Source: Hyaloperonospora brassicae (lineage: Eukaryota > Oomycota > Peronosporomycetes > Peronosporales > Peronosporaceae). From it: DNA of 64,000 nucleotides. A program made the translations under genes and the position numbers. Shown in pieces: positions 31,431 to 42,893 of this stretch. The stretch spans positions 186,001 to 250,000 of the forward strand of contig CANTFL010001445.1 of the NCBI GenBank assembly GCA_947650285.1, in the 5' to 3' direction. Positions within the stretch are counted from its first letter, which is position 1; each line of letters begins with the position of its first letter. The notes below the pieces were generated by a model. It did not search any database. It worked only from the letters and a program-made list of their open reading frames with translations, and was not told where the DNA came from.

Positions 31431-33415
31431 CAAGTTTGTTTGTAGTGACCTATTTGACCGCAACACCCACATTTCCTTTAATGTTGATAATCCGCCTATT
31501 CAACTTGATCGAACTCGGACAAGTCTCGTTTTGGGCTGCTTTTTGGAAGGTTACGGGAGCCAGGGGGACGACGACGAGTTTCAATGTGTACCATCGGATC
31601 CTTCAGCTACACCACTGTGCTGCGGCCTTCCAACAGTTGGGTCACTTGGGCAAAGAGAACCTTTAATTGGTCATCTGGTAGTCCCCTTAACTTCTTTTCA
31701 AGAATATTCCATTTTACGTTGATCGCCTTAACTTCACCGCTTGCTTTCTATCAAAAAATATAATTACATCAGTCAGCGTTAGTCAGATATACACACTATA
31801 AAGTAAAATGCCATACCGTTACGTCGCGTCTCCGATCCAGATGCCATTGCTCATGAAAATGATTATTCCCATTGCACGCTTGCTGTTCTCGATTTCTTTT
31901 AGCTTTTGATCACAAAGGATGCCTATTGTCGAGGTGGAACCCTTGTGCAACAAGCTTTTTCTTCTGTATTTCTCTTGAATTGACCAAGACACTATTTAAG
32001 TGCAAAGGCTGAAATGATCCCGGATAATGGAGCGAACGTTTACGGCAACACGGTCAGGTGAAGTAACTTGTCTTTGCATCGATGTGTTTCTTCGGTTCTA
32101 ACTTGATGCTTAATTGCAGGAGTCATTTTTCTTAGCACCAGCAACAAGTCCCATGTTGATACTTGCAGATATTTTATACGTACGCATGGGCGCCTTCCAC
32201 TCGTGATGCAGCTTTTTCGCCAAAATGTAGATACCTCGACGTCCAGGCAAATACAAAGCTATCCTTGTATATAAGCCACGTATTGGAGAGGTCTTCGAGA
32301 ACTTTAGACTTACTGTCAATAACGTTTGATATCTCTTTCGCCTGTTTTTCAAATTCCACTTCTGTATTAGCAGCCACCAGAATGCTCCACTGCTGAAGAA
32401 ACAAGTTCCAATTCTTGCTCGTCTCAAATTGCCGTTTGCATTTGTACATGATGTTTTTGTTGATGTTCCATGTGCACAGCATGTGTGATGAAGATGGGAA
32501 TATTTTATCGATTGCTGCCATCAGCATCAGTTTACGGCCTGTCACAATCACGGCTGGGCGTGTCTCTGCTGTCAGGATAGCTGCAAGTTTGATAATGCCC
32601 ACATGTAATCGTTTTGCTTCTCTTCTTTAAGAAATCAGAAGCTATCCGAAAATTGGCTATTGAAGCTTGTCATACCAACAATGTGAAGTGAGGGGATTCG
32701 GTACTTGTTTGTCTTGAATTTGCACCCCATAAGCACGACATAATGGTATCGGCAAGCAAGCCGAATACTTTCTTTGCGAGCGAAAAAAAGAGGTTATTGC
32801 TTCATCATCATCACATCTGTAAAAGTGTAAAAAAATTGCTTGCTTGTAAATCATTAAAAAGAGCTTGTATCGGTGTCCTTCCATTTAGCTTGTCCTTTCG
32901 AAGTTTCGTACGCTCATTGTACAATGTACAGAGGTTTGCTAGGGCACCGTCATTCTCCATAAAAAGGGAAGTAAGAGTCCCTAACGGTTTAACACCAGCC
33001 AATGTCAAAATTTTGACAGTATCGGCCTGCTCGCTATTGCCTTTGTATGAGTCAAATTGATAGACGGATGGAGTGACGGCTCGTGATTGTGGCATCCATT
33101 CATCACGTTTAACTTCCAATCACCCCGTTTTTGGAGAAAGTATCACTTAAAAAGAACGGGCAATCAGTTCGGCGTGAGCTGGTCTGGCGTTGGCGCTCTA
33201 TTCCAAACTTTGGTACGTTTATGGCACATCGATCATGTTTAAGGTAAACACTCTTTCCTGCAATAGAGCTTTTAAATCGTAACAGCATAGCCTTGGCCAC
33301 GTGCGAACGTCTGCACAGTGTCTATAAGCTGCTCCTGACTGGCATATTCAACCTCGGGAGGAGAAAGCATATTATTGCGTGGTGCCCTATCAGTAAACTC
33401 TGGAGAAGCTAGACC
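31430..33415 (-). mobile_element. FAR1-type MULE relic
   Basis: Minus-strand fragments in N- to C-terminal order: 33300-33109 resembles the FAR1 zinc-binding start (SVYLKHDRCA, then a SSRRTDCPF segment); 33119-32811 reads LTLAGVKPLGTL and NERTKLRKDKLNGRTPIQAL, typical of the region before the core; 32602-32174 holds the core (RPAVIVTGRKLMLMAAIDKI, FPSSSHMLCTWNINKN, FVFAWTSRYLHFGEKAASRV, EGAHAYV). Frameshifts and stops interrupt it. No terminal repeats were identified; element D has inserted at its upstream side (33421). Confidence 0.7.
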
Positions 33416-33420
33416 ACAGG

Positions 33421-33812
33421 TGTAACGGGGCACACCCTTGCGTGAACTTAACGCAAGGGCTTTGGGTGCCCCGACAGACGTACACGAGGCAAAAGAGGAA
33501 GCGTAGATAAGGGAAAAGTAGAGCTGTTGTATTAATATAATTAAGTCTTTTGTTACTGTCTCTCTGTTTAACCTGACTTAATTATATAATCAAACTGAGT
33601 GTATGGTGACGTCTCGTCACCACTCATTGCACGCGTCCTGCGGCGATTGGTGGGTTGATATCATCAAGATATCAACCAATGAGCAGACTCTTTGGTCGCT
33701 CCACCAATATCATTACCATTGGTGATATTGTTCAAGGAATCTTCAACATAATATTATTCATTGTCATTGTTTCTGAAAGTGACAATTCCGTGTAAAGGGA
33801 TGCCCCGTTACA
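33421..33812 (-). repeat. 3' LTR of element D, second subfamily
   Basis: This 392 bp LTR resembles 42496-42888 more than the other LTR of the same element: for example CTTGCGTGAACTTAACGCAAGG, CGAGGCAAAAGAGG and the CAACATAATATTATTC region. TG...CA ends are present. Confidence 0.9.
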
Positions 33813-33945
33813 TCATCCCCCCTTTAACTGATAGTCACTGTGTGACTATCGAAAATATGGTGGCCACTCATTGGTCACCATTGGGACAGAGATCACTTGT
33901 TGGGTTAGTTCCGTTGATATCTTGACCTGACCTCGCATAGTTAAC

Positions 33946-35523
33946 ATGTCTATGCGAGGTGACGCAAGGCACACAGAGTCTGTGCCTGTGTCAGCTTCTA
34001 CGGCAGACAATTTGTCGTCTGCTGCTAGTTCTTCGCCTGCAGCAACAGGTGCTGCAGGTGCAAGCGGCACCTCACCGCGTTCGCATGATGACCATGACAT
34101 TGAGGTCCTCTATTCTGGCGAGTCAGACGTGTCTGACTCGAATAATGGTCCATAGGCGTCTCGATAACCGGCGACGCCTCAGTATTCGCCAAGGCCACTG
34201 CCGAACGAACGGACTCGTGAGTTGCATCACCGTCTGCTCGGCAGTGATGAAGGTGATCAGAATGGTGAGGAGTATATCTCCTTACCACCGCCGACTCGTG
34301 CTTGTTCGCACGAGCGTGATGACGGTGGCGCGAGCCGTCGTCAATCTGGGAGCCGTGGTAACGACAAGGGTACCACTGTGAAGCGTGATGAGTTGAAGCC
34401 GTGGCGTTTGCCCGAACGGCTCATCAATAGCCTGTCTCACGAGACAGGCCAACACCATCGAATACTTTTATTCGATGCAACCGAGCTTCACAGCTTGTGT
34501 TCCAGCGCGAAGAACTTTCGCGCTAAAGAAGATTTTTATCTCGATGTCTATCTTAGACATCGATGGTACAACAGCAACCAAAAGCGTGACAAGGCCTCGC
34601 TTTTGGCTGCGTGGAACGCGTTCGTCCAAAACGTCAAGAATTTTGGACGAGAAGGGTGGCTCAAGAAACTTGAGGCGACACGCCTCAGGTTCGAAAGGAG
34701 AACGCCAACCGGTGCTAGGTACCAGTTGCACTGTTTGTCAAGTGAGGCAGACATTCCTTGCCTCATATGGAGGGACCCTTGTGCGAGTTGTGTTGACAAC
34801 TCGCAGCGTGCCCATAGGGACGTGTATTCCCTAAGTTCGCCCTGGGGAAGGGCACACATCTCGGCTGAGATGCGTGACGCGATTGCAAACTTGCAATTTG
34901 TCTACAATCGCCTAGGGCGCGTGTTTACCGATAGGCCACAGGACCAATCGGATGGGTCTCGTCATACTGGCGGACGAGACCTTCAACGTCCATCAACAGC
35001 TGAGAGCGGGGCTCCCAGCTGTTCCAAGAGGGTGGATACCCCATCCACTGGACGAGGTAGCTCGTCCTTGATCCTGAATCGTCACGTTGATTCAAGATAC
35101 GCTCCACTAGAAAGCGTTGATCACCGTGAGCATCCACCAAAGGATGTGGTGGAGGAGGAAAGACCTCCTCCAGATGATTCGGCTCACCATCTTGACCCTT
35201 ACGAGATGGATCGCGCAATCAATTAATTGCGCGATGACTTGAAGCACGAGCGCGACCGGCGCTAAGCTTTGACCGATACCGTGCGGAAGAACCGCGAGGA
35301 TCACGAGGCTGATCGGAAGAGGGATCGCGCCGATTATGCGACAGCGCAGCTTCAGGTCGAGCGGGATGTCCGCTCCCTATTCGGCGAGCTGGCGACAGCT
35401 CGCGGGGAGATCTCTCGGTTAAGTTCCGAGGTATCATATCTGCGCGACCAGACGGATCGTCTGGAGCGCAAACGCAAGAGCTTGATGGATGTTCTTAAAC
35501 GTGGGAGCTATCTTTATCGATAG
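33946..35523 (+). pseudogene. Antisense accessory gene of element D, broken
   Basis: The frame starts with ATG at 33946 in the conserved hairpin loop. It is stopped by TAG at 34153-34155 and shares the C-type TAA a little further on. Long open stretches follow (34222-35226 and 35269-35523). The first ~370 bp belong to the second subfamily and differ strongly from B and C, yet the Ala/Ser-rich start, the VLYSGESDVSDS acidic motif (VIYSGESDVSDS in B) and the Cys-rich region are kept. Confidence 0.65.
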
Positions 35524-38500
35524 AAGAAGGCTCGTACTGACAGTACGACCTAAGCCTCCCCACGTAAAACGTAGGATGCGTGCGCATCCTACGTGGCAGT
35601 TCGAGTGTGTATGCATTGCCCTTGCGATGCAACACTCGAAATGGCCCAATGTATTTCGGCAGTAGTTTACTACTGCCGACACTAGTGACTGCATGTCCAG
35701 GTAATTTTACCGTTGACAGTAGTACTAGGTCGTTAACCTTAAATGAAAGAACATTTGCTCTTCCATTCTTGTCTGCGTTCCGTTTCTGACGGTCCACCGC
35801 ATTTGCGATGGAGTCCTGAACGAAACGGACTACCGCTTCTCGAGTCAGCAGGAAGTTCTCCGCTGACTCTTTGTTTTGTCTGGCAGTGCGCTTCGTGCGC
35901 ACTGCTAAGAGGTTCTTCTCTTCTTCAGCGAGGTTGTCTTCTTCCTCGCTGACATAATCGTTGGCGATGCTGAATATACCAGCATCGTCATCATCATCCG
36001 AATCAATAATAGCGTCTTCGCTATTATTGAGATGATCTTCTTCATCGATGTCGACTTGATCGACATCGGCATCATACGTGACGACGTTAACGTCGACACG
36101 TGATGAGCAAGAGCCAAAACGGTTTTTGCTCGAGCGAGTCCCTCCCCCCTTATCCAAGAGTCGCACTCTATAAGGGTGGGCATTCGTGGATGGCGTAGGC
36201 CATTCACGTAAAACGGTGTGTGCTGTGTTGAAGCATGCACCGAATTATTGATGGCGAATTCCACCATGGGTAGGAATTCGCTCCAACTCGGAAACGAGTG
36301 GACATATCCTCGAATAATCTCTTCGAGGACACGGTTCGCACGTTCCGTCTGACCATCTGTTTCTGGATGGTCAGAAGTGGACATCTTCAATCGTGTTCCG
36401 AGAGTACGGAACACGGTTTGCCAAAATGCCGCCGCGAACCGAGGGTCACGGTCGGATACGAGTTCACGGGGTAACCCGTGGAGTCTAAAGACCGTGTCTA
36501 GAAAGACACGAGCACAACCTTGAGCCTTGATTGACTCAGGAACAGCAGCAAGATGAACCATCTTGCTGAATCGGTCAACAAACACAAGAATACCATTATT
36601 CTTGTGAGCGTCTTCGGGAAACCCGAAGACGCAGTCCATTGAAACGGACTGCCAGCACTCTGTCGGAACAGGCAGAGGCTGCAATGGCGCACGGGATGAA
36701 GGACTAGACTTCACCCGTTGACAAACTTCGCAAGCACGTATGTACTTGCGAACAAACTGATACTGGCGGGGCCAGTAAAAGTCACGACTTACCGTGAGGT
36801 AAGTCTTTTCCCTTCCACGATGGCCGCTTGTTGGGGCATCGTGACACTCATACATGATGCGCAAACGCAAATCATGATGAGCGGGTACGACGACACGAGG
36901 TGTGTCGTCGGCAACAGCTGTATAGTACAGCAATCCGTTGCGTGTACTATACCGATCCGATGAGGATCGGTACAAAGCCGGTAAATTCTTAAATACTCTA
37001 CTGGATGGATTCACCAGATGATCCGTCAATCGCAGAAGATCCTTATCTTCCGCGTATGCCTTTCGTACGTCGTCAAGTCTACTTGACGACGGAACAATGG
37101 CTGTCAGTGTCGCAACAGTGGGCTTATCCTCACTGTTACATTGTGCGACCGGCTCGAAATTGGGCCGGCGCAAAAGCGCATCAGCGACGACATTGAGTCG
37201 TCCTGGTTTATACTGTACGGAAAAGTTACACTCCGCGAAGAAAGACAGCCACCTCGCCATCCTTTGCGAGAGGTGTGGGCTGTTTACGGCCGGGCGTAGA
37301 GACGCATGGTCGGTATACACGATAAACGGTATATCTCCCAAGAGATAGACCCGGAACTTAGCCAGTGCATATTTCATGGCAAAGAGTTCCTTGTCATGCA
37401 CTGGGTAATTGCGCTCAGCTGCTTGCAGCTGACGCGACTGATAACAGATGACGCGCTCCGCGCCATCTGCGTCGAACTGCATTAACGCACAGCCGATTGC
37501 AAAATCGTTGGCGTCACAGACCACATGAAATGGTCTGTCCTGATCTGCAATCGCCAAGATCGGCGATTGCATCAAGCTTTGCTTGATACCCTCAAAGGAA
37601 CGCTGACATTCAGCGTTCCATGACCACTTGACATTTTTCTTGAGCAAGCAAGAAAGATGAACAGTCATCTCGGCGTAGTTGCGCGAGTACTTGTGCAAGT
37701 ACACCGCAAGACCAAGCAAATTCCTTAGTCCCTTGACATCGACTGGTACTGGCCAGTCGGTGATCGCCTTGATCGTTTCGGGATCAGGGCGTACGCCGTG
37801 TTTACCCACGATGCACCCAAGAAGGGGTATTTTGCTAGCCGCGAATATGCACTTCTTGAGGTTAACATACAACTTATGCTTACGCATAAGTTGAAGAACC
37901 TGACGAACGTGAGTTCTGTGAACTTCAATGTCCGTCTTCCCGTCCATAGCCCGGCTATGGACGAACACATCGTCGAAGTAACTCGTTACGAAGTCTCGAA
38001 CCGGTCTTAACAGATTTGTGACACATCTGTTGAATGTTGCAGGGGCATTGCTCAGCCCCTGTGGCATCACTAGCTACTCCCACAGCATCCCGCTGGGGGT
38101 ACTCGCTGCTGTGAACGGGATGTCCCGTTCACGAATGAGGATCTGATAGAATCCATCCATCAGATCCATGGACGAAAAGATGGTACTCTTTGACATACCA
38201 TCTATGATTACGTCCTTGCTCGGTATCGGCGTCTGAGCCGGTACCGTTGCAGCATTCAACTTGTTGAATGCGTGCACTATCCGCCACCCTCCTGTGACTT
38301 TTCGCACACAGAAGGTCGGAGAGCTGTGAGGGGATGTTGATTCCCTCACATGGCCCGCTGCTAAGCGATCGGCAAAGAACTTGTCGATCGCTATCACTTG
38401 TTCACGAGGCAGTGGCCACTGCTTCATGACACAGTATTTCGAGCCCGGTTTGAGCTCGATCTCGTGTCGAGTGCCTTTGTCCTTAGGCAACTAGAAAGGC

Positions 38501-39835
38501 ACGGATTCAGGAAATATATCCTTGATATCAATCAAATCCTTATACAAAGGATTTGCCTGAAGTGACTCCCAGGATTGGGACGCGTATCGCTCAATCCGAG
38601 TCTTCTCATCGAGGACACTTTCGTCCATCGATGAGCTGCTGAGAACCCGTTCGTTCTCAGCAAATACTGTTGCCGACCGAATGTCGGTCACATACTCGTC
38701 CTCTGTGACGAGTATTCAGATCTGCTTGACTTTGCCACTACGCAGATCACGCAAGAACCGTTTCGGTTCTAGCGTTGGCAACTGAGTTACCTCCGAAGTC
38801 AACTTCGGACGCACAATCAGATCAAGCGTATAAGCGCCTACGCTTGATCCGTCATTAACCAAGACGTTCAACGTCTCGGTTTCTTCCTGGGAACTTGCTT
38901 CCACAGGTTGCTGAGGGCCTAATCCCTCAGCAAGCGACTCTTGAGGAATTCCTTCCTCAAGTACGTGGGGACTTATTCCCTCGACGTCTTCCGACTGTGG
39001 CTGTGCAACCACAGTCAGGAACCGATCCTCTACGGTCGACTCTCCAGTCGACCTAGGATTTTCATGTTGCCCCTTGGGGACAACAGACTTCTTTCTTCTA
39101 AGATGCTGCCCGCTAGGCATGCATCCATGTCCCGGTCCACTCGACTTATTCGAGTGGTGGACCTTCGGCGCAGCCTGTACATCTGTACAGCCGCCGGGAG
39201 CTTGCTCCACAGTGTAGTGATCAACTACACTGTGATCTTTTGCAGTCGTGCTAACGACCTTACCGCAAGTGAGGCCATCGCACTCACTCGCAGAACATCC
39301 ACACGCTTGTGGACGCTCCAAGATGTTCATCAGATGGCCATCTGATGAACAAGCAGCAGGCATCTTCACGGATCGATGCTGCCAGCTCACCCTTGGTTCG
39401 TATTTTCTGAGACAAGGTAATCCCAGGATGACATCAAATTTGTCATCCAGATCTAGTACGATGAAATCATCATCGTACTGTTCGCCCTCTAACGTGTAGT
39501 GGATTCCTACTACACGTTTCTCAACGGTTATCGATGCGCCTGTTGCAAGGCGCACCGTCATCCTTGTGAGGGGAATGTCGCGCTCAACGAACTTGAGCCT
39601 ACGACCCTCTAGTGACTGGCGACGAACAAAGTTGTTCGACGCCCCACAGTCTACTAGGGCACGAAGCGACAAATCATTTGTCGCTTCCAACTTCAAGGTG
39701 ATGAGCGAAACGTCATCACCAGGTGCAGAGACACACAATGATTGTGTATCTGGAGCAACTTTCGTCAAGAGATTTGCAAATTCTCTTGAGGTTGCTGGAT
39801 CAGTAGGGCGCTCCGCCCCTACTGACCCCGACCAT
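34925..39835 (-). pseudogene. pol: Pol of element D, broken
   Basis: All pol domains can be read. The protease frame is continuous (39768-38716, with the four-base run like A). Stops: TGA at 38716-38718 and TAG at 38491-38493 shared with C, and a private TAG at 38071-38073 where a Trp codon follows SGMLWE. RT catalytic YFDD through integrase is open from 38070. The linker-chromodomain part is in a second frame (36166-35495, then 35437-35219 and 35218-34925). A patch at about 36980-37200 is more diverged from C than its surroundings, a second sign of mosaicism. Confidence 0.9.
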
Positions 39836-40973
39836 TTTTTGATGGTCCGTCTCGCTGTTGCGGCTTCGCAACAGCGCTGGACCCACGCCCATTGCCCTTT
39901 CTGGCGAATGGTCGTCCATTTCGCTCAGTACTGTTTGGTACTGGGCGTGGAGCACTACACTCGTATGCGTAGTGCCCTAACTTCTGACAGCGATTGCACC
40001 TCTGCAATCGCTTGTTGTTTGTAGAGCGAGGTCTCTCGCTCTCAACATAGCAGAGGTCCATTGGTTCTGGACCTCCGATCTCTTGTCGTCTCGGTGGACG
40101 ATAAGAGTTTGAGCTAGCGTGAGCCTGTCTCATGCTAAAGTCTTCCTGTTCCGCCGCTGATATCGCTTCTTCAAGCGTATTCAGCTCAAGGCGGAACAGA
40201 TGGCTCCTGACGGGCCCTTCTGCGAGCCCTTGCATGAACACCGTAATCAACGTGTGTTCATGGACTGGGTTAGCAGTTATACTACTCGCAAGGAGTCGTA
40301 TATGTTGTGCGTAAGCGTGCACATCACGCTTACCCTTCTTGAGTTTCAGGAGCTCTGAACGAGCCCTGAACTCAGCACGTGGCGGCTCAAACGTTTGTCT
40401 GAGCCGGGACTTGAAGTCATCTAGCGACCTAAACACGTTTGGGTCGCTACTCTCGAGTCCCAGGGACCAAGTTTTGGCACGCCCTGCCAAGTGGGTCTGA
40501 GCAAATGTGAGTTTCATTTGCTCATCTTCGACGCGACGAGCCCTTAGGGCTCTGTCGAGTTCGACAAACCATAGTAACAGGGAGTCCTCCGGGATTCCAC
40601 TGTACTTGGAGATGTCAACTTTCATGACTTCGGGACGACGCGCATGCGCCGTCCCGCCCACAGCAGCATGGAATTGCTGCTGTCTCAACAGCTCCGTCTG
40701 TTGAGCACCGAGTTCTCTCAACTGCTCGGCCTGTTGAGAGCCTTGCTGGTGAAGCAAGGCTACTTTCTCCCTTTCGGCGACAATTGCATGCTGAATGAAC
40801 TTGGCGATAGCGGCATGTTGTTGGTCTCTGTCTAGAGACTCCAACATGGTGCTGACGACGAGTTCGCCTACGGTAGAACTCATTCGTTCTACCGCACCCC
40901 ATTCGATGTCACTCAAATGGGTAAACCCTTCACGCGTGGCGTGAAAGGTGTCTTCTTCATCCAACAAGTTCAT
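39819..40973 (-). CDS. gag: Gag polyprotein of element D
   Basis: The intact 384-codon frame has the family coiled coil, gag domain and CX2CX4HX4C knuckle. It differs from the others mainly at residues 61-66, where a patch of the coiled coil is replaced (HAIVAE for an ELALE-type sequence), and at residue 3 (Leu for Met). The slippery A AAA AAT is intact at 39834-39840. Confidence 0.93.
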   Translation of the reverse strand: MNLLDEEDTFHATREGFTHLSDIEWGAVERMSSTVGELVVSTMLESLDRDQQHAAIAKFIQHAIVAEREKVALLHQQGSQQAEQLRELGAQQTELLRQQQFHAAVGGTAHARRPEVMKVDISKYSGIPEDSLLLWFVELDRALRARRVEDEQMKLTFAQTHLAGRAKTWSLGLESSDPNVFRSLDDFKSRLRQTFEPPRAEFRARSELLKLKKGKRDVHAYAQHIRLLASSITANPVHEHTLITVFMQGLAEGPVRSHLFRLELNTLEEAISAAEQEDFSMRQAHASSNSYRPPRRQEIGGPEPMDLCYVESERPRSTNNKRLQRCNRCQKLGHYAYECSAPRPVPNSTERNGRPFARKGNGRGSSAVAKPQQRDGPSKNGRGQ

Positions 40974-41017
40974 GTTGGATGATGTGGTCGTTGGAAGGAC
41001 TACAAAGTGCTACCAGG

Positions 41018-41408
41018 TGTAACGGGGCACACCCTTGCGTAACTTAACGCAAGGGATTTGGCTGCCCCGACGGACGTACACGTGGCAAGCGAGGAAGCGT
41101 AGGTAGGGTAAAAGTAGAACTGTTATATTAATAAATTAAGTCTTTAAACTACTGTCTCTTCGTTTGACTTAATTCAATTATAATAATATAACTGCATGTA
41201 TGGTGACGTCTCGTCACCACTCATTGCGCGCTTCTTGCGGCGATTGGTGGGTTGATATCATCACGATATCAACCAATGAACAGACCCTTTGGTCGACCCT
41301 TCAATATCACCACTTTGGTGATATTGTTTAAAGAATATCCATCTTTATATTCTTTATTGTCACTTTCCTTAAAGTGACAATTTCCATGTAACGGGCTGCC
41401 CCGTTATA
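41018..41408 (-). repeat. 5' LTR of element D, first subfamily
   Basis: This 391 bp LTR is close to those of A and C. It ends in TTATA where the family has TTACA, and has one extra C near 41384. Confidence 0.9.
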
Positions 41409-42257
41409 CCAGGTCTGTGGTAATTTCAAAGCCTCACATCCCCGTAGCATCAGCATTGTCGTATCTCATCACTCGCACTGTTGACACAAATATCTCGACA
41501 CGTTGTCGAATGCAAACGACCGCAAGTACGGCGTGGAACCTCATCGACCACGACAACTTGACGTTCTGGTGCACGACGTAACGCTGCATCTCGTCTTTCA
41601 TTCGTCGAGCTACTTCATTCGTCACAATCAGCGTCCGATTCAAGTGCATGTTCATCACTGCGCGCACTTCCTACTTTGGTCCCTGTGTCTTCGCACGTAT
41701 CGAGTCAGAACATCCTGCGTCGGCTCATTCAGCGTCGGCAGACATGTACGCTCTCTTTTTCCACTAATTAACGCCCGTCTCAATTCCTCTTTGCAGTTAG
41801 CCCACTCTTCTATCGAAGATGGGATCCCATGCAGCCTGTCGTCGCACTGTGGTCTTTGTCACGAGCTCGACCTTCTCAGTCGTTCACCTTTGTTTGCTCC
41901 CGTTCTTTCTGCCCATGAGCACCAGCATCGGCCAGGTCATCGCACACAGCCGTCTTTGTACACTAGTTGCCGATGGTTCCATGATCTAAAACTAGTGCTT
42001 TCGAGCTCAGATCAACTGCTGCATTCAAATACCTGCGCTTGTCCCGTTTGTGCGCTGTTTGACGTGGCAGGACCGACGTCAGGCACGACTCAGCGCACGT
42101 GCATTGCCGAGCCACGTGGACCTTCGTGGTCGCCTACAAAACGAATCTGCTGTCACTCGCGTATAGGCCGGTGCTTTCTCGCCACCAATCGGCGCTCCCC
42201 CATTCCGCCGACTCGTCGGTCATGTCCAGGCTTTCGAACACCTGGTCGTCCCGCTGT
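41409..42257. other. Unassigned sequence right of element D
   Basis: About 850 bp with a long plus-strand frame (41503-42306) of Ser, Arg, His and Cys-rich composition. It shows no motif and runs into an LTR fragment, so I do not call it a gene. Confidence 0.5.
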
Positions 42258-42495
42258 TGTAACGGGGCGAGCCTGTCATTTCATATTATTATTTGTGACA
42301 TTATGATAATATATGCTTTTAAGTCTATGGTTTGCATGACAATATCACTAAGTATAGCGATGTTGTTGCAGTGACTACAGGGTCTACTCATTGATTGATA
42401 TATACCATTACATTTACCCGCCGGTCGTTGCCAGACGCGCGCAATGAGTGGGGAGTAGAGTCACTATAATTGCTTTGGTGTTAATATAGTGAAGT
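42258..42495 (+). repeat. LTR fragment of a diverged subfamily
   Basis: It starts TGTAACGGGGCGAGCCTGTCA and contains the family block CCAGACGCGCGCAATGAGTGG. It is interrupted at 42495 by the solo LTR; the continuation on the far side (from 42889) is not clearly LTR-like. Confidence 0.7.
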
Positions 42496-42888
42496 TGTAA
42501 TGGGGCAGCCCGTTACATGGAAATTGTCATTTTCAGAAACAATGACAATGAAGAATATTATGTTGAAGATTCTTTGAACAATATCACCAATGGTGGTGCT
42601 ATTGGTGGAGCGACCAAAGGGTCTGCTCATTGGTTGATATCTTGACGATATCAACCCACCAATCGCCGCAGGACGCGCGCAATGATTGGTGACGAGACGT
42701 CACCATACACTCAGTTAGATTATATAATTAAGTCAGGTTAAACAGAGAGACAGTAACAAAAGACTTAATTTTATTAATATAACAGCTCTACTTTTCCCTT
42801 ATCTACGCTTCCTCGTTTGCCTCGTGTACGTCTGTCGGGCGCACCAAAACCCTTGCGTTAAGTTCACGCAAGGGTGTGCCCCGTTACA
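42496..42888 (+). repeat. Solo LTR, second subfamily, with target duplication
   Basis: This 393 bp LTR has TG...CA ends, flanked by GAAGT on both sides (42491-42495 and 42889-42893). No internal element sequence follows, so it is what remains after LTR-LTR recombination. It is nested in an older LTR fragment. The stem at 42523-42531 with 42541-42549 (ATTGTCATT/AATGACAAT) shows a paired change relative to B. Confidence 0.93.
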
Positions 42889-42893
42889 GAAGT

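Larger units (their letters stand above)
33421..41408 (-). mobile_element. Ty3/gypsy chromovirus element D, mosaic, minus strand
   Basis: Element of about 7988 bp with a 3' LTR at 33421-33812 and a 5' LTR at 41018-41408. The LTRs belong to different subfamilies: the right one matches A and C, the left one matches the solo LTR at 42496. Flanks ACAGG (33416-33420) and CCAGG (41409-41413) match at four of five bases. The diverged sequence extends from the left LTR to about 34320, beyond which D is almost identical to C. It shares two nonsense codons with C and has more of its own. Confidence 0.93.

Noticed and set aside
27063..38718. Stop codon reassignment or programmed read-through as an explanation for shared stops in C and D
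   Set aside because: TGA, TAG and TAA are all used as ordinary ends in this window, and the contexts lack the known read-through sequence after the stop. Shared descent of defects is simpler.
41503..42306. A 267-codon plus-strand frame
   Set aside because: Composition is skewed (Ser, Arg, His, Cys), no motif is visible, and its end runs into an LTR fragment. Chance opening in GC-richer sequence is likely.
42258..42888. A complete two-LTR element at this place
   Set aside because: The two LTR-like segments abut with no internal sequence and belong to different subfamilies; the GAAGT duplication marks only the second.
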